From assembly GCA_964036045.1 (NCBI GenBank), contig OZ038379.1:105850025-105914024 (forward strand): DNA of 64,000 bases, given 5' to 3'. A model generated the notes under the pieces. That model was not told where the DNA came from, did no database searches, and saw only the letters and a list, made by a program, of their open reading frames with translations. Of this stretch, positions 23,250 through 35,058 are shown in pieces. Each line of letters starts with the position of its first letter. The stretch's first letter is position 1. The stretch comes from Eutreptiella sp. 'Long Island Sound 2002'. Lineage: Eukaryota; Euglenozoa; Euglenophyceae; Eutreptiales; Eutreptiaceae. Made by a program: the position numbers and the translations under genes.

Positions 23250-26200
23250 GTGGGCAAATTGGCTACCTCACCCCTGCCGTATCGGGGAGCCCCACCGCTT
23301 CAGAGCGGGGGGCAAAATCAGAAGTGGCCCACAAGTGGGCAAACTGGCTACCTCACCCCTGCCGTATCGGGGAGCCCCACCGCTGCAGAGCGGGGGGCAA
23401 AATCAGAAGTGGCCCACAAGTGGGCAAACTGGCTACCTCACCCCTGCCGTATCGGAGATCCCCACCGCTTCAGAGCGGGGGGCAAAATCAGAAGTGGCCC
23501 ACAAGTGGGCAAAGTGGCTACCTCACCCCTTCCGTATCGGGGAGCCCCACCGCTGCAGAGCGGGGGGCAAAATCAGAAGTGGCCCACTAGTGGGCAAATT
23601 GGCTACCTCACCCCTGCCGTATCGGGGATCCCCACCGCTGCAGAGCGGGGGGCAAACTCAGAAGTGGCCCACAAGTGGGCAAAGTGGCTACCTCACCCCT
23701 GCCGTATCGGGGAGCCCCACCGCTGCAGAGCGGGGGGCAAAATCAGAAGCGGCCCACTAGTGGGCAAACTGGCTACCTCACCCCTGCCGTATCGGGAATC
23801 CCCACCGCTGCAGAGCGGGGGGCAAAATCAGAAGCGGCCCACTAGTGGGCAAACTAGCTACCTCACCCCTGCCGTATCGGGGATCCCCACCGCTGCAGAG
23901 CGGGGGGCAAAATCAGAAGTGGCCCACAAGTGGGCAAACTGGCTACCTCACCCCTGCCGTATCGGGGATCCCCACCGCTGCAGAGCGGGGGGCAAAATCA
24001 GAAGTGGCCCACAAGTGGGCAAACTGGCTACCTCACCCCTGCCGTATCGGGAATCCCCACCGCTGCAGAGCGGGGGGCAAAATCAGAAGTGGCCCACAAG
24101 TGGGCAAACTGGCTACCTCACCCCTGCCGTATCGGGGAGCCCCACCGCTGCAGAGCGGGGGGCAAAATCAGAAGTGGCCCACAAGTGGGCAAACTGGCTA
24201 CCTCACCCCTGCCGTATCGGAGATCCCCACCGCTTCAGAGCGGGGGGCAAAATCAGAAGTGGCCCACAAGTGGGCAAAGTGGCTACCTCACCCCTTCCGT
24301 ATCGGGGAGCCCCACCGCTGCAGAGCGGGGGGCAAAATCAGAAGTGGCCCACTAGTGGGCAAATTGGCTACCTCACCCCTGCCGTATCGGGGATCCCCAC
24401 CGCTGCAGAGCGGGGGGCAAACTCAGAAGTGGCCCACAAGTGGGCAAAGTGGCTACCTCACCCCTGCCGTATCGGGGAGCCCCACCGCTGCAGAGCGGGG
24501 GGCAAAATCAGAAGCGGCCCACTAGTGGGCAAACTGGCTACCTCACCCCTGCCGTATCGGGAATCCCCACCGCTGCAGAGCGGGGGGCAAAATCAGAAGC
24601 GGCCCACTAGTGGGCAAACTAGCTACCTCACCCCTGCCGTATCGGGGATCCCCACCGCTGCAGAGCGGGGGGCAAAATCAGAAGTGGCCCACAAGTGGGC
24701 AAACTGGCTACCTCACCCCTGCCGTATCGGGGATCCCCACCGCTGCAGAGCGGGGGGCAAAATCAGAAGTGGCCCACAAGTGGGCAAACTGGCTACCTCA
24801 CCCCTGCCGTATCGGGAATCCCCACCGCTGCAGAGCGGGGGGCAAAATCAGAAGTGGCCCACTAGTGGGCAAACTGGCTACCTCACCCCTGCCGTATCGG
24901 GGATCCCCACCGCTGCAGAGCGGGGGGCAAAATCAGAAGTGGCCCACAAGTGGGCAAATTGGCTACCTCACCCCTGCCGTATTGGGGATCCCCACCGCTG
25001 CAGAGCGGGGGGCAAAATCAGAAGTGGCCCACAAGTAGGCAAACTGGCTACCTCACCCCTGCCGTATCGGGGATCCCCACCGCTGCAGAGCGGGGGGCAA
25101 AATCAGAAGTGGCCCACAAGTGGGCAAACTGGCTACCTCACCCCTGCCGTATCGGGGATCCCCACCGCTGCAGAGCGGGGGGCAAAATCAGAAGTGGCCC
25201 ACAAGTGGGCAAATTGGCTACCTCACCCCTGCCGTATCGGGGATCCCCACCGCTGCAGAGCGGGGGGCAGAATCAGAAGTGGCCCACAAGTGGGCAAATT
25301 GGCTACCTCACCCCTGCCGTATCGGGGATCCCCACCGCTGCAGAGCGGGGGGCAGAATCAGAAGCGGCCCACTAGTGGGCAAACTAGCTACCTCACCCCT
25401 GCCGTATCGGGGATCCCCACCGCTTCAGAGCGGGGGGCAAAATCAGAAGTGGCCCACAAGTGGGCAAACTGGCTACCTCACCCTTGCCGTATCGGGGATC
25501 CCCACCGCTGCAGAGCGGGGGGCAAAATCAGAAGTGGCCCACAAGTGGGCAAATTGGCTACCTCACCCCTGCCGTATCGGGGAGCCCCACCGCTGCAGAG
25601 CGGGGGGCAGAATCAGAAGTGGCCCACAAGTGGGCAAATTGGCTACCTCACCCCTGCCGTATCGGGGATCCCCACCGCTGCAGAGCGGGGGGCAAAATCA
25701 GAAGTGGCCCACAAGTGGGCAAACTGGCTACCTCACCCCTGCCGTATCGGGGATCCCCACCGCTTCAGAGCGGAGGGCAAAATCAGAAGTGGCCCACAAG
25801 TGGGCAAACTGGCTACCTCACCCCTGCCGTATCGGGAATCCCCACCGCTACAGAGCGGGGGGCAAAATCAGAAGCGGCCCACAAGTGGGCAAATTGGCTA
25901 CCTCACCCCTGCCGTATCGGGGAGCCCCACCGCTGCAGAGCGGGGGGCAAAATCAGAAGTGGCCCACAAGTGGGCAAACTGGCTACCTCACCCCTGCCGT
26001 ATCGGGGAGCCCCACCGCTTCAGAGCGGGGGGCAAAATCAGAAGTGGCCCACAAGTGGGCAAATTGGCTACCTCACCCCTGCCGTATCGGGGATCCCCAC
26101 CGCTGCAGAGCGGGGGGCAAAATCAGAAGTGGCCCACAAGTGGGCAAACTGGCTACCTCACCCTTGCCGTATCGGGGATCCCCACCGCTGCAGAGCGGGG

Positions 26201-27093
26201 GGCAAAATCAGAAGTGGCCCACAAGTGGGCAAATTGGCTACCTCACCCCTGCCGTATCGGGGAGCCCCACCGCTGCAGAGCGGGGGGCAGAATCAGAAGT
26301 GGCCCACAAGTGGGCAAATTGGCTACCTCACCCCTGCCGTATCGGGGATCCCCACCGCTGCAGAGCGGGGGGCAAAATCAGAAGTGGCCCACAAGTGGGC
26401 AAACTGGCTACCTCACCCCTGCCGTATCGGGGATCCCCACCGCTTCAGAGCGGAGGGCAAAATCAGAAGTGGCCCACAAGTGGGCAAACTGGCTACCTCA
26501 CCCCTGCCGTATCGGGAATCCCCACCGCTACAGAGCGGGGGGCAAAATCAGAAGCGGCCCACAAGTGGGCAAATTGGCTACCTCACCCCTGCCGTATCGG
26601 GGAGCCCCACCGCTGCAGAGCGGGGGGCAAAATCAGAAGTGGCCCACAAGTGGGCAAACTGGCTACCTCACCCCTGCCGTATCGGGGAGCCCCACCGCTT
26701 CAGAGCGGGGGGCAAAATCAGAAGTGGCCCACAAGTGGGCAAATTGGCTACCTCACCCCTGCCGTATCGGGGAGCCCCACCGCTTCAGAGCGGGGGGCAA
26801 AATCAGAAGTGGCCCACTTGTGGGCAAGGTGGCTACTTAACCCCTGCCGTATCGGGGAGCCCCACCGCTGCAGAGCGGGGGGCAAAATCAGAAGTGGCCC
26901 ACAAGTGGGCAAACTAGCTACCTCACCCCTGCCGTATCGGGGATCCCCACCGCTTCAGAGCGGGGGGCAAAATCAGAAGTGGCCCACAAGTGGGCAAACT
27001 GGCTACCTCACCCCTGCCGTATCGGGGAGCCCCTCCGCTTCAGAGCGGGGAGCAGAATCAGAAGTGGCCCACAAGTGGGCAAGGTGGCTACCC
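23250..27093 (+). repeat. 85-bp satellite array, 45 units, inside transposon
   Basis: Units begin GTGGGCAAA and end GGCCCACAA, and differ at a few variable sites (GGAGCC/GGGATC/GGAATC, CACAAG/CACTAG, GCTGCAG/GCTTCAG). Each unit contains a stem-forming stretch (CCGCT GCAG AGCGG, extended by flanking C and G runs), and its two ends are complementary (GTGGGC and GCCCAC). Because 85 is not a multiple of 3 and no frame has a stop, long plus-strand ORFs (up to 1196 codons) arise in the array. Higher-order copying is visible: the rare variant GGAGATCC occurs at ~23455 and ~24220 (9 units apart), and CGGAGGGC at ~25771 and ~26451 (8 units apart). Confidence 0.97.
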
Positions 27094-27289
27094 AGTAACC
27101 TAGTTAAAAAAAAATTTTGTTTTCACTAGGTTCTGAAACCTAGTAAAAACAAAAACTTTTTTTTACTAGGTTTTGAAACCTAGTAAAAAAAAAACTTTTT
27201 TTTTTAATAGGTTCCCAATACCTAGTAAAAAAACCTGTTACCTAGTAAACTGTTACCTGGTAAAAGAAAATTTTTAAAAAAATTTTTTT

Positions 27290-27311
27290 TACTAGGTTTC
27301 ACTACAGACCC
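27290..27311 (-). repeat. Right terminal inverted repeat
   Basis: On the minus strand it begins GGGTCTGTAG and ends GTGAAACCTAGTA, with 4 mismatches to the left repeat. Confidence 0.75.
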
Positions 27312-27320
27312 TTCAAATAA
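27312..27320. repeat. Right target-site duplication of TIR transposon
   Basis: TTCAAATAA, one mismatch to the left copy. Unit sequence resumes directly after it. Confidence 0.75.
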
Positions 27321-28494
27321 TCAGAAGTAACATCCCCTATTGAATGGCCACAATGTCATCCAGAAGGTCAGGCAATCATTAAAAAAACGAAAAGCTAATT
27401 TTTGCCAACACCAAAAACCTTTTCAGGGCCTCGGCAATGGAACACACACAGATGAGAGCTCCTCTGCCCTATTCAGCACCTGGCCCTGCTCACTAACCCC
27501 TCAACTGCATGATTCAGACCGGAAAATGGTGAGACAAGGAGGCCTTTCTCGCTTTTTGGTCAGTGCGGTCGGAACAACTTCTCTCAGTCTTCCTTTAAGT
27601 GCTTAAGCAGGCCAGTATGCAAGCTTGCCATGTGGCCACAAGCGGCATATATCCAGCTGATCACATTCAATGTGTTTCTTAGATCAGGTCGTGTGAAATG
27701 ATGTGCCGTCGGAATGGGGCATTAATTTTTGTTGTGCGCTATTGAGCCCCCATCCCCTTTCCCACTCCACTTCCCCAACAAACAGCCACCACAAAAGCGG
27801 AATAAAACCGCCAACACTAAAAATCAATCTTGAAAAACATACTTGAGAGAAAACCAGGAAGGGCAATTTGGCTTCAAAACAGAGCCCTGCACAGATGCTT
27901 ATGCAAAGGGCTTCACAAGCACAAGCAGCAAAGAAAAAAGCAGTCAGTGACTACCCAGCCACCTTCTGTTGAGTGCCGCAAACCCCTGCGCTCAAGCGGC
28001 AGCAAAACATCACTGGTCTGCTTACAACAGGCACTTCACACAAGCAGTCAAGAAAAAGAACCTGCACCACTGCACGTATCCTCCTGGTCCAGCCCCTTCC
28101 GCATTGCAGTCCCATTGGTATTCACTATGTGGAGGCACCAGGCAAGACCGCAGCTGGAGGGGCTCCACTGCATGGCACATGCACAAACGGTTTGCAATAA
28201 TACTGGCCAGAGCCCGGGCAACGCTCTGCTGCAGTCAGCAGACTTCTTGTTATTGGACAGGACCGCGCCCACTGTGCCAGCACACACAAAGTGCAGGTTT
28301 CGGCGTGTCATGGAGGGTGCACACAGGGCCTACACATGACGCTTGCAACACCTCCTTAGCGAAGGGGTGCATCGATTGGGTGCATCGATTGGCAATTGTT
28401 TTTAAAAGAACGGGGTCCATTCCCTTCCCTTGCACAATCTGTTTGTTGCCTGCATTGATTACCCTCAGTCTGAGCCCCACACAAACAAATGGAA

Positions 28495-28550
28495 TTCCGG
28501 CTGGCCAGAGCGCAACAATGATGGAATTGCGCTTTATCTGACCGCCTTCA
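28495..28550 (-). promoter_or_regulatory. Candidate SECIS element, copy 8
   Basis: Identical to copy 5 although the gene belongs to the TAA-stop subfamily, so the element is conserved across both groups. Confidence 0.62.
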
Positions 28551-28641
28551 TGGAAGGTGCATGGCACTCATTCACAGGCAGCAATCCAGTGCTGCAATCA
28601 CACCATGCTCAAGAATCGAAACAGACCCCTGCATCAGCTGC

Positions 28642-29202
28642 TTAGTCAAGCTGTTTCAGGATAGCAATGCGCTGTCCAACAAACTTGGGGTCCTTAACAA
28701 ACTTGTTCCCCTTCAGCTTCTGGACAGCCTCCAGCTTCTCCTTGCGTTCTTCAGGGGTCAGCTCCTTCATCTTTTTGATGTACGAGATCTCCTTCTTCGA
28801 GCAGTCGGCGAGGGTGTTCATGTCACACCTGGTCTTGTCCAGAGTCTCTGCAGTGAAACTCTGCAACTCCTCAAGCTCTCGACCACCGTTGTAGTCCTTC
28901 TTCTCCCCGTCCACCCAGTACTTGATGGTGGGATACCCACTCACCCCTTGCTCTGAGCAAAGGTCCTTCTCCACAGTGCAATCCACATCCCCGACGAAAA
29001 CCGACTTGTGATCCGCATACTCCTTGGCAAGCGAATCCCAAGCTGGCTTCATCCTCTTGCAGTGGCCTCACCAAGGAGCCTGGAACTTCACAAACGCGTT
29101 CTTGCCACTGTCAAGAACTTCGCTTGCAAAGTTCGCCTTTGTCAATGACATGGCACAGGCATTGACGAGCAGCGTCACAATAACAAGCCCTCGCAGTAGC
29201 AT
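28642..29202 (-). CDS. Sec-containing PDI/thioredoxin-domain protein, copy 8
   Basis: Sec TGA at 29068-29070. The stop is TAA and the last residue is Asp (KQLD), unlike copies 2-7. One replacement is present: Val to Met in the segment DxNTLADC of the tail. SECIS candidate at 28495-28550. It lies between the TIR transposon (in the spacer downstream) and the gag-pol retroelement (in the spacer upstream). Confidence 0.87.
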
Positions 29203-30820
29203 GGTCTGAAGAAAGGGGTATCGGTATTGTGGGGCGGTGTTTGCACAAGGTTTTTGTGCAGCTCCACAAGGCATCGTGGTCTGGAACACAAAGCATCTCA
29301 GCATCTCACTCAAGGCCCTCCACAGACATGAGTCTTCTGTCTCATGGAACTTTGTATTCGTCGTGTTGGTTCTCGAACCTTGGGCCCTTTGTTTGTTTGT
29401 TTGTTCAGTGGCCTATCGGTCCTCGCCGTTGGCCTCCAAGTCCCTCTAGCATGAATAAATAAAAACTGCCTGCATAACCCTGACTGCTTGTGGTCTCGAG
29501 ACTGGAGATGGACCGTATCTTGAAAGAGTAGCAATGTAATGAGCCGCAGCTGACGATCTCCAGTGTGTCAAACAATTGGATGGACACCATCCATGCCCAG
29601 ATACAACACACCCTTGTCTAGCAAACAGGTTATGTGGAGCCCCTCCCCCATTTAGAAATGGAACAGACAGGCTGTGTGTTAGTCATGTGGAAACGACAAT
29701 AGAAAACAAAGCGGGCAGGATGCAATACTACGGACACAGTTGAGTATGGTCTTCGATGTGTGAATGCATTGGAGTGGCTTAGAAATGTCAAAAGTCAAGT
29801 GATAGACCAGAAGGCAAAGCGAAACCGAAAAGGGGGTGTGAATGGACAAGCAATGGGACTGGTGGCAGTATGCACATGCAAATGCATCCATGATGAAATT
29901 GAGGCTGCATATGCATACTGCCCCACAATATTCTGCTCTCCGATGGGGAAGGGAAAGCCACCACATCTGGGCCAAAGGGTTGTTCACATGCAAAAAAAGA
30001 CACAGAAGATGACTTCTCAATGGATAGCATCGTGGCCGATGATGTGATGTGCTATACTTGCATCCTATGTTGCCTTGCACGCCTTCAATGCTTGAGGCTG
30101 TTGTGCCGTTTTAGAACCTTGTGCCATTATTATCCAAACAAAAAAACACAAGCAGACTTGTCCTCTGGGCAGGAACCCACAATACCTGCCAAATTGTTTA
30201 ATCCACAACCACAATGGAAGACGTTGAGCCTTACCATCTCTAGTTGGTCAACTGGTTGTGGAATCACTTTGCTGTTGCGAGTCAGAAAGAAGTCTTGAAC
30301 GTATGCTGTGACATGATGACTTGTTGAAAAGGCGCAGAGAGTCAGACTGGAGACATAGTCAATCTCACTAGCGTATTAGCATTGAGGACAGAAGCTGTCT
30401 TGGGCTATCAACAATCCATTGGTGCACCACATTCCCTTCTGATTTAGTGAATGGCAGCTTTTGGGCCCACATATTGGTGTGAAATGTGGTCATCAATGCT
30501 GCCACTGGTATCGTTGGTTGACAACGAACAGGAACCTAGAGAATAATGCTTTGGTCCAATACCCATTGTGATGTTGCCTCCCCCCCATTTTGCATGGTTG
30601 ATATTGCCCCACACTCAAGAGTGGCAAAAAGATCCATGGTGCACGGGGCTGGCAGTAGCATCCCCCCCAGATCCCATGTCAGATAGGGTTGAAGTGATTC
30701 CTACCTCTCCTCCCTTGCAGGCACTGCACTAATGTAGTCTTGTCGCACAATGCAAAGTCGGGGTCGGTGTAGCATGGCCCCTTCCTAGCAATCTCCCCCT
30801 TCCCCCCCTCCTCCCCTCAC

Positions 30821-32731
30821 TCATCCCCCTGTAGCCGCCCATCGCATGGGAACCAGCTGCGGCTTGTTCTGAGCCTTCGCCACCAGGCAGGTAGCCCATG
30901 TCTGTGCATGCATTACAGTATGATTCTGGAACTCAAAAATTCTGGACGGGTGATCCGTTGGATTCATTTTTGACCGGACGTAGCTCAAGCGCATTTGCAG
31001 TCTTCCCCACCTAAGGACGTGTCCCAGCCTTCTTAGTGCCCTGCCCCTCCACGGGTTTCCTACCGCTCCAGTCATTCTGATTGTGGACCATATTGCAGCC
31101 AAATTGTCAGCTTCAACGTGAATTGTTGGCAGTTTCATGTGTGCTGCCAGTTTTACTGCATTGACAATCGCCATCAGCTCCGCTGTCTGTTGAGAGTTTA
31201 CCCAATGGGGGAGGATGGCAATGCGACAGCCCAGGCTTGGCCCCCATGTCGCCGCCACATACCCGTATCTGAACTTCGCTGCATCCGCATACCATGTGTG
31301 GTGTGGGTCAATACACTCTGGCGCCCACCACGGGGCAACACTGACTGCCAGCGCCTCGCACAGGGACCGTAGCACTCTCGGAGGGGTGTATGGCGCGCAT
31401 GGGGGTCCCCAAATCGGCCAGGCCATGGGCCCTTGGAGAAAAGGAAGTGCCTGTCTGCCTGGAGTTGCCGCCCACAGCGTTTTTCCTATGACTCTTCTGA
31501 GGTGTTCCTCTATGTATGTGCAGCATGCCAGATGGAGCCAACCCTTCAGAGTTTGGGCTATGTAGGTATGTGTCTGCTGCATGGAAAAATCGCGGCCATC
31601 TATTTTCTTGCCCAGCCATGCAATGCACGAAATTGGCTCAAGTACAGACTTTGGGGACACAACCCACCCTACCTCCTACAAGTCGCGGGCCACTTCAGCT
31701 GTGTCATGTCTCAGGATATCAATGGAGACCGACGGCAAGAGGACGTCATCTAAATATTGGATTAAAATAACCTGATCTGGGTGCTTCAGGGACAGGTATC
31801 TGGCAAGCGTCCCTATGGCAACGATCGGGCTAAAAGCCCACCCAAAAGGCAAAGAGGGAACAAAATAAGACATCCCGTTCACTCAGAACCGGATTGATCT
31901 TCGAAACTCGTTTGGGACCTTGCAAGCCCAATACATATTAGAGATGTCGAGTTTAGTAAAGAATAGTTTCAGATGTGCAGTCTTAGATACAGAGAACAAA
32001 TTTCCAAGCTGGGACAGGGATGGGAGTTTGAAGGGGATGGGTTTTATGAGCGCAGGGTTCGGCGCCCTTGGGTCAGCAATGAGCGCCCCTTTCAGGGCGT
32101 TCGTGCTCTTAGCGAAAGCTCTGAACGTGGACGGTCCTCCCTCGGCATCTGGGACTAGTAGCCCATCGTCGCACATCCTCGATGCCAACGCCGCCAGGCC
32201 TGCATCCTTAGTGTCACCTTGGTCGGGCAGGTTAGCCAACACCAACGGCAGTGCACTCGGGACATGTTTATTCCAGATATCCATGGGGATGGGCACTTCC
32301 CCCGCCAGCCCCAGCCCCTTCGCCCCGATGGCCGGGTCTAGTGGGCCGGGTGGCCATGGGGTACCATCATAGGGGTCATAGTCCTCCTCATCAAGGTCCT
32401 CATGGGCTAGGGCCTGGAGGATAGCAATAATATCATTGATCACTGCTCTCACATCTCTCATTCTGCCCCATGACCTGTTGATTGTCATCATGGCGCAGTC
32501 CCGCAACAATCCAGCAATCGTCCCCGCCTGTTGCCTGAAGCCACTGCTCAGGGCTGTCTTCTTTATCTGTTTCCGTAGTCTCTTCGTCTGTGGTCCCAGC
32601 CTGCCCTCGACTTGCAAACATCTGCATGTGTCTTGGTACCGGGTGCTTGTATTTTCCTTGCCTTGTAGGCGCACAGAGGTCATAACCATTGTGTGGGTCC
32701 CCGTCTTTCCCGGGCATCTTAGTTTGCACAA
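30821..32731 (-). pseudogene. Reverse transcriptase-RNase H with two in-frame stops
   Basis: One frame of ~636 codons interrupted only by TGA at 31883-31885 and TAG at 31673-31675. RT motifs appear in order: FFTKLDISNMYW, LPFGWAFSP, and the catalytic YLDDVLL; then a connection region with SPKSVLEP. RNase H follows, with TWYADAA, ELMAI, EADNLAA and the closing NPTDHPSR giving its acidic residues. It copied RNA to DNA when active. The two nonsense codons in an otherwise intact frame indicate recent loss. The true stop is TGA at 30821. Between 30690 and 30820 nothing further is recognised. Confidence 0.75.
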
Positions 32732-33088
32732 GCTGTACCTTAACGTCCGGGTAGGGGGTCTCCCCTGATGGCTGGTGGGCTCATTTCTCGGTTAGGAATA
32801 GCCTCCGCTTTGACTTCTCTCCCCGCTGGTGTTGCCCGCCCCCCCTCTTTTGGCTCGAGTCCGGGCTTGGGGGGGTGGTGTCCACCTCACAGTCGATGGG
32901 GCTGTTTCTTTGCGGTGTGGACGTGCTGTGGGCTGGTGCTCCATCCTCCTTACTTGTCGCCGTGTCCAGGCACCGCTCCGCCACTGTCTCGAGTCTCATC
33001 TACTCCATCCCCCCCGCCCTCTCCAGTCTCCTGCCCCACCTCCCCACTGCTCTCTCAGGGGGCTGGGGGGGGGAGTTGCAAGTGGCTC

Positions 33089-33778
33089 TCAATTATCGCT
33101 GATATCTTCTTCCATTGCCCTTTCCGTCTCCCCATGGGCGGTTGGCACAGTGGCTGTGTCCCCTCCCGCCGGCTCTCTCCAAACTGCCTCATCTCCTACG
33201 TCGTCTGTGGGCAGTGACCCGTCCGATGAGGATTCTGATGATGATGACAGCTCAGCAAGCTCTTTCCCTAGTTCTTTTCCTTTCTGAGCTTTGCCTGCCC
33301 CTGAGGGGGGGGGGGGGGGGCTCGGAGCCAACTTTATTGGCCCTGCCTCGCGGGTCCAGGGATCGTCGGGCCACAGTTCCTTTGTGCGGACTGATACCCC
33401 TCCCATGTCCCTTCCTGGGAAGCCAGAGAAGGATTCAGGGTATGGGAGGGAGAGGAATTCTGGGACTGACCAGGACTGTGGGCACTTTGCATAGTGTCTA
33501 GCTTGCTTTTCTGTCCTCCATCGTCCCCAGTCTGCCAGCTTTGGTATGGTACCCCCTAGGAGTTTCAAGGTTGCCGCCCCCATGTGCCCAAGGGGATGCC
33601 ATGTGATGGTGCCTCCCGGGGAGTGCTGCAGGCATTCGGCCAGCACCTTTCGAAGCTCGTCCCTCCCCCCGGGCATGATAGGGTATTCCATGGGGGTGTT
33701 GGGGTGGCGTAGTCCGGCCACCTTCTCCATCCCTCCAGGTACGCTTACAGGGGGTCCTGCACCCACTCCTTTTCTCAT
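33089..33778 (-). pseudogene. Linker ORF between Gag and Pol
   Basis: 229 open codons in the same frame as the zinc knuckle and the RT. Composition changes from ordinary to proline-rich (around 33300-33320, a C run), then Ser/Glu/Asp-rich. No protease motif (DTG/DSG) is recognised. From 33088 down to 32732 I see only low-complexity C/T-rich DNA with no supported gene. Confidence 0.4.
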
Positions 33779-34083
33779 TTTTCATCGAAGAACTGGATCC
33801 ATCCTGGGGTGGATATTCCCTCCCGTGACACGCTTTCTGAATCTCCTGCCCGCAAGCGGCATACAATGGCGCATATTGCCAAGAAATATACCTTGGGCCA
33901 TGCCCAGTGTATCCTCGCCCGTCCCAGGTACTCGATACTACTGACACATACACTCGTTCATTGGCATTTTGTGCGGTGATGCTGGCGATTCAAGGATTGT
34001 AGCCAATGCATTGGTTTAACAACAAGGGGGGGTAGTTCCAACTTTTCGAGGAGCCGTAAACTGGCCAGCAATATGGCCGCGGA

Positions 34084-34440
34084 TTACCTGCCTCGTTTTC
34101 TGCTTGCGACGACGTACATGCTGTCGTTGAGAGTGTCCGCCACTGTGGCCGACCTGTCATTTCGTTTGACAAACTGTTTGAGGGCACACAAGCATGTTTT
34201 TCTGGATCCTCCCGCCACTGCTATGGCCGCCAGCTGGAGGTGTCCGTCAGTCCAGTCATCAGCCATGATTTGGTAAAATGTCCGCACCACTGCCCTCAAC
34301 TCGTACATTCGCATGGCCCCCGAAGGTTGGCTCCCTCCCCCGGGTTTCCGTATTGCTGTCCAAATTGGGCTCCCAGCTCCTTGTAGATGTTGGCCATGTG
34401 TTGTTGTGCCGCGACCTGCCCGAAAGGGGGTATGGGACAC
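34084..34440 (-). pseudogene. Gag-region ORF of the retroelement
   Basis: About 118 codons in another frame, overlapping the end of the zinc-knuckle ORF. It ends in a basic stretch (ASRKRGR). Its second half (ADDWTDGHLQLAAIAVAG) looks like coherent protein, so it is probably part of the same polyprotein after a frame change. No domain is recognised. Confidence 0.35.
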
Positions 34441-35058
34441 TGCTGTCCCATTGCCTGCCCCCCCCCCCCCCCACTCCCATTTGGAATCCTTGCTGTGCCG
34501 GCCCCGCTCCCGCTTGCATCGGGTTCATTTGGGGCATGGCCACTCCGTGGTGTCCCTGTCCTGTCGTCTGTGGGGCCGTCTGTCCGTTCATCGGGCAAAA
34601 ATGATCCCAGTGCATTCCTCTGCAGTACTGGCAGGGGGCTGGTGGGGGCCCTTGCATATCAGAAGCTACCCCTTTCTGTGAGACAAACATTTGTGTTTGG
34701 CTGACCATTTGGACTCTTCCGCCTCTCCTCGCTCCACCCATTTGGCAATTTGACGCCCAGTGGCCAGGTTAACTGCACTTGAAACAGTTTCCGGGGGGTT
34801 GGTGGGCGACCGTTAGCATACCCTGGCCAGGTTGCTGTCCCTGGGGGCACTGCTCTCCCCCCCCCCTTGGTTCCCGTGTGGTGCAACCAGGTTTCTTCGC
34901 TGCCGCCTGGCTCTCAATTCTTCATTTACGACGATCCAGATCAGTGGGGCCAAGTCGTGCTGCATCCAGTTATCCTGCTTGTTCTGGAAGTCACGTAGCC
35001 CGACCAGGTGGTTGGACATGCATGCGTACGGCAACTGTTCCCCCATGATGTGGTTCAA
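34259..35058 (-). pseudogene. Gag-like ORF with broken zinc knuckle
   Basis: The N-terminal part (35058-34813) reads in one frame. A run of G/C at ~34857 then shifts the frame. In the second frame a CCHC knuckle appears near 34770 (C-x2-C-x4-H-x4-C: CFKC, then PGHWASNC), but a TAA stop falls inside it, right after CFKCS. A second Cys/His cluster, CQYCRGMHWDHFC, lies near 34600-34640, followed by a Gly/Gln/Pro-rich tail ending at TGA (34259). Nucleic-acid binding of a Gag protein is the likely original role. Confidence 0.6.

Larger units (their letters stand above)
22064..27311. mobile_element. 5.25 kb TIR DNA transposon (Mutator-like by TSD length)
   Basis: It interrupts the spacer between copies 7 and 8. 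The ends are 22-bp imperfect inverted repeats (18 of 22 match; both contain GTGAAACCTAGTA and begin GGG). The flanks carry a 9-bp duplication of the target, TTCAAATCA on the left and TTCAAATAA on the right. Uninterrupted units have one TTCAAATCA at this place. Many CCTAGTAA/TTACTAGG motifs in both orientations fill the subterminal 130-220 bp, as in several DNA transposon families. A 9-bp duplication points to the Mutator superfamily. No transposase is visible, so the copy is non-autonomous. Its cargo is a Cys-rich ORF and an 85-bp satellite. Confidence 0.8.

Noticed and set aside
23250-26840. Plus-strand ORF of 1196 codons
   Set aside because: It lies wholly in the 85-bp satellite, which is stop-free in all three plus frames; no ordinary protein sequence flanks it.
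31673-31885. Genome-wide reassignment of TAG
   Set aside because: The retroelement frames here contain TAG, TGA and TAA interruptions alike, which is simple decay.
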